This document shows positions 6,138 to 10,106 of a stretch of DNA of 11,197 nucleotides, one piece after another; positions within the stretch are counted from its first letter, which is position 1; each line of letters begins with the position of its first letter. A program made the position numbers and the translations under genes. This DNA comes from Pseudomonadota bacterium (lineage in GTDB: Bacteria > Desulfobacterota > JADFVX01): NCBI GenBank assembly GCA_015222755.1, contig JADFVX010000135.1, positions 1 through 11,197 on the forward strand, written 5' to 3'. Below the pieces are notes generated by a model. That model searched no databases and was not told where the DNA came from. It was given only the letters and a program-made list of their open reading frames with translations.

Positions 6138-7618
6138 AGCTTTCCCTCTTCTTCAAGCTTTTTTAAACCTATATGGTGGGACCATTGCCCGCTTTCTTCG
6201 ATCAAGCTCTTTCCCTCTTTGATATCCTCCAGCAGCGGTAGCTTTGAAGGACATGCGAAGCTACAGAGACCGCACTCGATACAGGCCTCGATGCCGAACT
6301 TCAGTGCCTCCTCAGCAAAGCCGTAACGGACCTGTCGACTGTAGAGATGAGGAACTAGTCCTCTTGGGCAAAGATCCTCGCAGTAACTGCAGTAGATACA
6401 GGGCCGCCTTTCCCCCTGTAGATTTGTCTCTGCATGGCGGGTCAGCCTTATGAAAAAATTCGAGAGATAGACCCGTGAAGTGGAAAGTAGAGAGAATCCC
6501 GGGGTTAAAAAAGACAAGAATTCTCTGTCCCTGTTTTCCTCCAATATGCTTATGGCTAAAAAGTTTCGCTCCACGGGATGGCCGATACTTTCTACCGGCT
6601 CACCTCTCATACCGCCGCCAACAAGTATCCTTGCCTCAATAGAGTCCTTCAAATTTCCAGCCAGAAGCCAGTCCATGGGTGTACCAACGGGGACCTTCAT
6701 CAGGCGGGGTTTGACTACCGCAGGCCCTCCAACTGCAAGAACCCTTTCTATAAGAGGCTTGCCAAGCACGACGGCCTCATAGGCATGGATTACATCCTGT
6801 ATCGTCACGACAACGCTACCTGTCTCGGAAGGAGTCCCTCCATCAGGCACAGGCAGGCCTGTTGCGATCTCGGTAACGATCTCGGCCATATCAAAGGGAT
6901 AGCGGTTTTGAGTAAAGTGAAGCTTTACGCCGCCGGGCAGCGATTCGGTATTAAGGCATTTATTTAGGCCTTTCTTAAGGACTATGTGTACATTATCTTC
7001 AAGTCTCAGCAGTCTCATAATCAACTGCAAGCCGGTCATAAATTCTTTTTCTCTGCCATAAAGGAGTTTTTCCTGAGGTAGAGAAAAGGGCTCGCCTGAA
7101 AGGCCGTTGACTACAAGGAATTTTACATCTTTAAGGTCAAGGTCGGATGTGTGATGGGAACTTGGAATGCCGGAAGGCCCGAGTGCTGTAACACCGGCAA
7201 GGTAGAGCAGGTCGCCGATCTCATCTGGCGATTTATCAGCGGATCCGGCGCCCGGCAGCGGCACGTAACCGCGCTCATCGCTGTGATCGCGGCGTATTAC
7301 CACCCCGTAATGGGCTTCATTTCCCTCAATGAAGGTCTCAAAGTGCTCTACCACACCATTGATGGAAGCATGCACCGGGGACGACCAGGTGTGGTCATCA
7401 CGGCCTATGATCTGACCCGCCCTGACACGCTCACCTTTAACTACAAGGCAGTCTGTCTCTGCGCTGAAACCCTGTTTCAGGGGGATTATCACCTTGTCGG
7501 GAAGTTCAGTTCTCTCAATAAGGTCACCATAATCACCACCTTCCAGTGAGCGAAAATCGTAGCCGCCTTTAAAAAGTCTGCGTCGCAAAAAAAACATTTT
7601 AATAAAGCACCCTTTCAT
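6134..7618 (-). CDS. rnfC: RnfC-type first subunit with two [4Fe-4S] motifs, in the NqrA position
   Basis: Peripheral cytoplasmic subunit of 494 aa. The N-terminal part has the RnfC barrel signature (IPLKQGFSAE, VKGERVRAGQIIG, SSPVHASINGVV). The middle is the flavin/NADH-fold region (LGPSGIPSSHH, VVNGLSGEPFSL), followed by GKPLIERVLAVGGPAV and GTPMDWLLAG. The C-terminus has two complete C-x2-C-x2-C-x3-CP motifs at about Cys407-417 and Cys446-456. Textbook NqrA lacks these clusters; RnfC has them. Against RnfC, the usual NGAECEPY loop is NGLSGEPF, so a flavin/NADH site may be altered. The first gene of the pump operon, it overlaps nqrB by 4 nt. ATG 7618 has no good SD; the ATG at 7597 (eighth codon) has AAAGGG about 12 nt upstream and would remove MKGCFIK, so the start is uncertain. 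Some databases may name it NqrA. Confidence 0.9.
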   Translation of the reverse strand: MKGCFIKMFFLRRRLFKGGYDFRSLEGGDYGDLIERTELPDKVIIPLKQGFSAETDCLVVKGERVRAGQIIGRDDHTWSSPVHASINGVVEHFETFIEGNEAHYGVVIRRDHSDERGYVPLPGAGSADKSPDEIGDLLYLAGVTALGPSGIPSSHHTSDLDLKDVKFLVVNGLSGEPFSLPQEKLLYGREKEFMTGLQLIMRLLRLEDNVHIVLKKGLNKCLNTESLPGGVKLHFTQNRYPFDMAEIVTEIATGLPVPDGGTPSETGSVVVTIQDVIHAYEAVVLGKPLIERVLAVGGPAVVKPRLMKVPVGTPMDWLLAGNLKDSIEARILVGGGMRGEPVESIGHPVERNFLAISILEENRDREFLSFLTPGFSLLSTSRVYLSNFFIRLTRHAETNLQGERRPCIYCSYCEDLCPRGLVPHLYSRQVRYGFAEEALKFGIEACIECGLCSFACPSKLPLLEDIKEGKSLIEESGQWSHHIGLKKLEEEGKL

Positions 7619-7621
7619 TTT

Positions 7622-7648
7622 TCAAAAGCTTATCAGGATGCTGGCCAT
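7622..7648 (-). pseudogene. Eight-codon remnant of a response-regulator start, in front of the pump operon
   Basis: Within repeat copy B the start of the response regulator is still readable: ATG GCC AGC ATC CTG ATA AGC TTT TGA encodes MASILISF, against MSSILIIES in the gene at 1-562. The SD-like TATGGGAA eight or so bases upstream is also kept. The stop lies three bases before the first ATG of the rnfC-type gene and in the same frame. It may now act as a short leader ORF that brings ribosomes to the operon, or be inert debris. Confidence 0.5.
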
Positions 7649-7840
7649 ATCATATTTCCCATACATCTTTGTCCGCTTAGAAAATTACAATAAGCTCTTA
7701 TTGCGAGAACTTCCCTTCCGGCGTGAATCATATCACAGGGCAAACATAAAATGTAATTTTGGAGAGGATCAGATTTGATGCGGCTCAAGCCTGGGCGTTG
7801 GCTTTGGAACATGCAGAGGGGGATCCCCTTTTATTTTCCA
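7630..7840 (-). repeat. Regulatory-region repeat, copy B (upstream of the pump operon)
   Basis: Partner of 544-763. Here the sequence lies between the 3' end of cytochrome 2 and the start of the rnfC-type gene, with the same polarity towards the downstream minus-strand gene as copy A. It lacks the 11 bp between the two CAGGG words of copy A (single CAGGG at 7736-7740). Similarity ends near 7840, about 24 bp from the cytochrome 2 stop. No inverted ends, target-site duplication or transposase are seen, so it is read as duplicated promoter DNA rather than a mobile element. Confidence 0.9.
7722..7737. promoter_or_regulatory. CRP/FNR-family operator-like dyad upstream of the pump operon
   Basis: On the minus strand: TGTGA-TATGAT-TCACG, which matches the CRP-type consensus TGTGA-N6-TCACA at nine of ten fixed bases. 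It is the counterpart of 637-652, and the matching half-site TGTGATATGATTCA is unchanged while flanking sequence differs. The dyad centre is about 110 bp upstream of the rnfC-type start. A weak -10-like TGTAAT (minus strand, 7684-7689) lies about 40 bp downstream. Control by a CRP/FNR-type sensor of redox, NO, CO or cAMP would suit a respiratory pump, but the protein is unknown. Confidence 0.5.
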
Positions 7841-7863
7841 AGCTATAATCCTTGAAAAACCGG

Positions 7864-8733
7864 TTATCTTTTAGAATGACAGTCCATGCATTTATCTGCA
7901 AATCGTAATCTGTTCTCAGCTCCTGCTCCTTTGGCCGCTTTTTTGTCTACCATTACGCCGGGCTGGTGGGGATTGTGGCATGTAGAGCATGTTATCTTAC
8001 CCTTTGGATCAAGAGGGAGTATGAAATCTAAGTGCCTTTCTTTAGTCTTCATAACGTCAAATGAATTACCTGGCGAACCTATATCCCGTTCTTCCGCATT
8101 TGACTTTTTGAGAAAGTGTTGCTCGAAGAAATTGCCAGCCATTGGCGGGTGACACCTCCAGCATAAAAAATGGATTTCCGACTTAAACTCAACATCAGCT
8201 GTCCTGTCAAACCGGGGATCCGGTCTTTTTTGATGGCATAGGTCGCAGGTATTAAAGTTAAGGCTTTTATCTTGATTTAACATAGACTCATGAGGATTTA
8301 TCTCGCTGTATGATTCTTTATTATGGCACTGGAAACATATAGTCCTTCTGTTGTTATAACTGCCTCCTACAAGAAGGTTTGCTGTTCCCTTTTGATAGTC
8401 GTCTCCGCTATGCACCTGATGACAGGTAAGACAATCCATTTTCCCATTGTAAAGCTTGAAGTGAGATGGAAGTGTTGTGCTGGAATCAAGTTCTATCTCG
8501 GAAGGATGATGATCCTGATTTTTCAGGTATTCATGGCACTTCATGCACATTCTGGAAGGATTTTTGGGGTGTTTTAAATTGGGCGCTGTCTTTTCAGGTT
8601 TCGCTGTGTGGCAATTCATGCAGCTCATGCCTTTGTGAGAATCTATCATTTGGGAAGTAAGAAAAGATGCACAGCCCGGGACCAATGTAAAGGCCAGGAT
8701 TAGCAAAACGTAAAGAGATATCTTTTTTGTCAT
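7864..8733 (-). CDS. Octaheme c-type cytochrome lipoprotein (cytochrome 2)
   Basis: Exported multiheme cytochrome of 289 aa with eight CXXCH sites at residues 38, 63, 101, 133, 163, 191, 249 and 282. The start MTKKISLYVLLILAFTLVPGC is a lipoprotein signal peptide with lipobox V-P-G-Cys21. The frame is open up to 8862, but an upstream start is unlikely: the promoter at 8792-8820 would start RNA near 8785, and only ATG 8733 puts the signal peptide at the N-terminus. ATG 8781 is a poorer alternative. No clear SD is seen. It is paralogous to cytochrome 1, with the same order of haems and shared words such as DHHPS, NPHQPGV and CWRCH, but has about 13 extra residues between haems 6 and 7. It lies upstream of the pump operon on the same strand, as the decahaem cytochrome does in Desulfovibrio rnf operons. 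No convincing terminator separates them. Confidence 0.92.
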   Translation of the reverse strand: MTKKISLYVLLILAFTLVPGCASFLTSQMIDSHKGMSCMNCHTAKPEKTAPNLKHPKNPSRMCMKCHEYLKNQDHHPSEIELDSSTTLPSHFKLYNGKMDCLTCHQVHSGDDYQKGTANLLVGGSYNNRRTICFQCHNKESYSEINPHESMLNQDKSLNFNTCDLCHQKRPDPRFDRTADVEFKSEIHFLCWRCHPPMAGNFFEQHFLKKSNAEERDIGSPGNSFDVMKTKERHLDFILPLDPKGKITCSTCHNPHQPGVMVDKKAAKGAGAENRLRFADKCMDCHSKR

Positions 8734-8791
8734 AAGCTGGATAAGATTACCGGGTTTTCTTGTGTCAAAAAAATAAAACATACCGAGCAGT

Positions 8792-8820
8792 ATTATACGC
8801 TTGATCTTGAATAATCTCAA
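8792..8820 (-). promoter_or_regulatory. Sigma-70-type promoter of cytochrome 2
   Basis: On the minus strand: TTGAGA (8820-8815), a 17-bp spacer, and a perfect TATAAT (8797-8792). Transcription should start near 8785, giving a leader of about 50 nt before ATG 8733. The dyad CTTGA-ATAATC-TCAAG (8806-8821), whose TTGA-N6-TCAA core resembles FNR-family half-sites, covers the -35 box, a position more suited to repression than to activation. Confidence 0.7.
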
Positions 8821-8862
8821 GAAGGCAACTTTATCAGATCCAGAGGTGGGCAATTTCTCCAT

Positions 8863-9051
8863 GAAGATAAAAGAGAACGGTTCTCTTTGCTATGCAAGAG
8901 TATTTTTGTAGGGGCGCTTCTGTGTGCGCGCCCGGAGAAAGTACCCTTGGGGTGCTTCCTTGTTTTTGCCGGCATTCGGACAGACATATGGACTGCCCAT
9001 ACCGATGTTAACAATTAAAGAGAAAGGTCCCCTTTATTTCCTTGCCCCCTT
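8863..9051. other. Intergenic region with palindromes, no gene seen
   Basis: Between the divergent cytochrome 2 promoter and the sigma-54 unit there is no credible ORF. Visible structure: a perfect 9-1-9 dyad AAAGAGAAC-G-GTTCTCTTT (8870-8888); a REP-like GC hairpin GGGCGC-N10-GCGCCC (8912-8933) preceded by TTTTTGTAG; and a small hairpin AAGTACCC-TTG-GGGTGCTT (8939-8957). None has a clear function. Confidence 0.4.
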
Positions 9052-9111
9052 ACTGACAATATTTGGCAGTCAGACTGACAATATTTGACAGTTTTGAAAA
9101 CATTTAACAGT
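9052..9111. promoter_or_regulatory. Tandem enhancer-like binding sites upstream of the sigma-54 promoter
   Basis: Two near-identical 19-bp sites, ACTGACAATATTTGGCAGT (9052-9070) and ACTGACAATATTTGACAGT (9074-9092), are 22 bp apart start to start, about two helical turns. A third, weaker copy at 9093-9111 matches 14 of 19 bases. Each is a dyad (ACTGnCAA...TTGnCAGT). Centres fall about 113-155 bp upstream of the predicted sigma-54 start, the normal range for enhancer-binding activators. The activator is not encoded in the window. Confidence 0.7.
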
Positions 9112-9187
9112 AATTGCAGGCTGGGAGAATAATTATATTATCCAAGAAAAGCAGCATTGTTCAGGCATCATTGAGACCTATTGAAAG

Positions 9188-9204
9188 TTGGCATTGAAAT
9201 TGCT
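9188..9204 (+). promoter_or_regulatory. Sigma-54 (RpoN) promoter
   Basis: TTGGCATTGAAATTGCT fits the -24/-12 consensus YTGGCACGRNNNTTGCW except for two positions, with the key GG (9190-9191) and GC (9202-9203) exactly 10 bp apart. Transcription would begin near 9215, about 25 nt before the riboswitch core. Sigma-54 promoters need an ATP-driven activator bound upstream, which fits the tandem sites at 9052-9111. Confidence 0.8.
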
Positions 9205-9237
9205 GCTACAATAAAGAAAATAAAATTGTCGTTACAC

Positions 9238-9350
9238 CTATTCTGCTCAGAGCAAACCGGGGGAAACTCCGGGACGCAGAGCTACGGGACTTAAGAGATT
9301 AGTATTATTTAGCAAGATACTGATTTTATGTCAGCCGGGCCGCCAGAGGA
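9238..9350 (+). promoter_or_regulatory. GEMM-I riboswitch, predicted cyclic AMP-GMP type (A20)
   Basis: The conserved GEMM-I core is present: AGAGCAAACC (9249-9258), a P2 stem CCGGGG-GAAA-CTCCGG with the GNRA loop (9257-9272), GGGACGCAGAGCTACGGG (9271-9288), a P3 hairpin ATTAGTAT/ATACTGAT, and AGCCGGGCCGCC (9333-9344). Aligned by eye with the V. cholerae Vc2 aptamer, the base equivalent to G20 is A9251. That change marks the Geobacter GEMM-Ib group that binds 3',3'-cyclic AMP-GMP instead of cyclic di-GMP. The equivalents of A47 and C92 are A9278 and C9343. The 3' side of P1 (about 9344-9348) overlaps the 5' arm of the terminator that follows, so ligand binding should prevent termination (an ON switch). 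Confidence 0.88.
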
Positions 9351-9377
9351 CTTTACTCTGGCGGCTTTTTTATTTTT
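9339..9377 (+). terminator. Intrinsic terminator of the riboswitch expression platform
   Basis: Perfect 10-bp stem GCCGCCAGAG / CTCTGGCGGC around the loop GACTTTA, then TTTTTTATTTTT. It lies between the aptamer and the gene at 9445. It shares 9339-9348 with the aptamer's 3' strand, the arrangement of a transcription-control riboswitch. Confidence 0.92.
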
Positions 9378-9444
9378 GCGGCAACTCATAGACGCTGGCT
9401 ATAGTAGTTCTTTTAACTAATAACACAAAAACAAGGAGGGAATC

Positions 9445-9789
9445 ATGAAATCGAGAAAATTTATTGCGGGAACATTTGTGAGTAAGGTTATTACAGCAAC
9501 ATCATTGGTATTTTTTTCACTATCGGGTTCAGCAGTAGCGGGGGGAAACAAGGTTGAAGTTTGTCATTTTCCTGCAGGTGACAAGACAAAAGGCAAGGTC
9601 GTAACTGTTTCGAAAAGATCCCTGGGAGCGCACCTGGAATATGGTGATGTTATTAACTTTGAGCTGTATAATGATGGCTCTAAGAGTAGATGTCGAGAAA
9701 GCGTCATTGCAGTACCTGCTTCTGTACCTACTGAGCCTGCTTCTGTACCCACTGAGCCTGGTTCATGTGGTGAGCCTTTTTGCCCATAG
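9445..9789 (+). CDS. Small secreted protein with CHxPxG / AHLxxGD motif, riboswitch-controlled
   Basis: Exported protein of 114 aa, preceded by a strong SD (AGGAGG at 9434-9439, five bases before the ATG). Residues 1-33 are a signal peptide ending AVA-GG. The mature part begins KVEVCHFPAGDK (36-47), followed by VVTVSKRSLGAHLEYGD (52-68). This matches a small motif seen in many secreted bacterial proteins (VxxCHxPPGN...TlxVsxxAxxAHLxHGD), whose function I do not know; the Cys40-His41 and His63 suggest metal binding or a structural role. The tail has two copies of a PASVPTE heptad (91-104) and ends in GSCGEPFCP. Cysteines at 40, 83, 108 and 113 could form disulfides. It is the only gene before the terminator at 9852, so the sigma-54 promoter and the riboswitch appear to serve this protein alone. 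Confidence 0.88.
   Translation: MKSRKFIAGTFVSKVITATSLVFFSLSGSAVAGGNKVEVCHFPAGDKTKGKVVTVSKRSLGAHLEYGDVINFELYNDGSKSRCRESVIAVPASVPTEPASVPTEPGSCGEPFCP
9715..9756 (+). repeat. Two-copy 21-bp tandem repeat inside the small secreted protein gene
   Basis: CCTGCTTCTGTACCTACTGAG followed by the same sequence with one change (CCCACT), encoding PASVPTE twice. The near-identity at the DNA level, including silent positions, points to a recent slippage event; copy number may vary between strains. Confidence 0.85.
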
Positions 9790-9851
9790 AAGTAAAAGGG
9801 GAATTAAATAGGGACAGCCACCTAATAAACGCTGCCCCCGTCTTTTAACAA

Positions 9852-9888
9852 AAAAGCCCGAAGCAGTAAATAACTGCTTCGGGCTTTT
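9852..9888. terminator. Strong bidirectional intrinsic terminator
   Basis: Perfect 16-bp stem AAAAGCCCGAAGCAGT / ACTGCTTCGGGCTTTT with a five-base loop AAATA. The A-run on one arm and the T-run on the other let it work on both strands. It ends the transcript of the small secreted protein and separates it from the hydrolase. Confidence 0.92.
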
Positions 9889-10106
9889 AAATTCTTCAGC
9901 TTCCCCTTTCTAGTTCTTATAATAAACCTCAATTCCTCCAATCTTTGCCCTAGTACGTATCATACTTCTTTACTTAAGAGCTAAAAGTCATACCAAAACA
10001 AGCATTGGACTGCAATATACGAAGGCAATAAGCATAAAGCAATTGCCCCGCAATAAAAATACCGTTAACATAGACAGTAAAAAAACCGCTTTCTAATGAA
10101 AACAAT

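Noticed and set aside
7622..7648. Selenocysteine or read-through at the TGA that joins the leader ORF to the pump gene
   Set aside because: The upstream codons are a clear remnant of another gene, and the family needs no residues there; no SECIS-like structure was seen.
544..7840. Insertion sequence or composite transposon bounded by the two repeat copies
   Set aside because: No transposase, no inverted ends and no target duplication; the copies are diverged promoter regions with codons of a known gene.
8734..8862. N-terminal extension of cytochrome 2 up to 8862
   Set aside because: Most of it lies upstream of a strong TTGAGA-N17-TATAAT promoter, and it would bury the lipoprotein signal peptide inside the protein.
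8939..8957. Terminator AAGTACCC-TTG-GGGTGCTT on the plus strand
   Set aside because: The loop is only three bases, the T-run is interrupted, and no plus-strand gene lies upstream.
8817..9014. Open frame of 65 codons on the minus strand
   Set aside because: Low-complexity translation, no SD, and it crosses the cytochrome 2 promoter and palindromes.
9238..9350. Cyclic di-GMP as the ligand of the GEMM-I riboswitch
   Set aside because: The base aligned with G20 is A, the mark of the cyclic AMP-GMP group. The alignment was by eye, so cyclic di-GMP is not excluded, only less likely.
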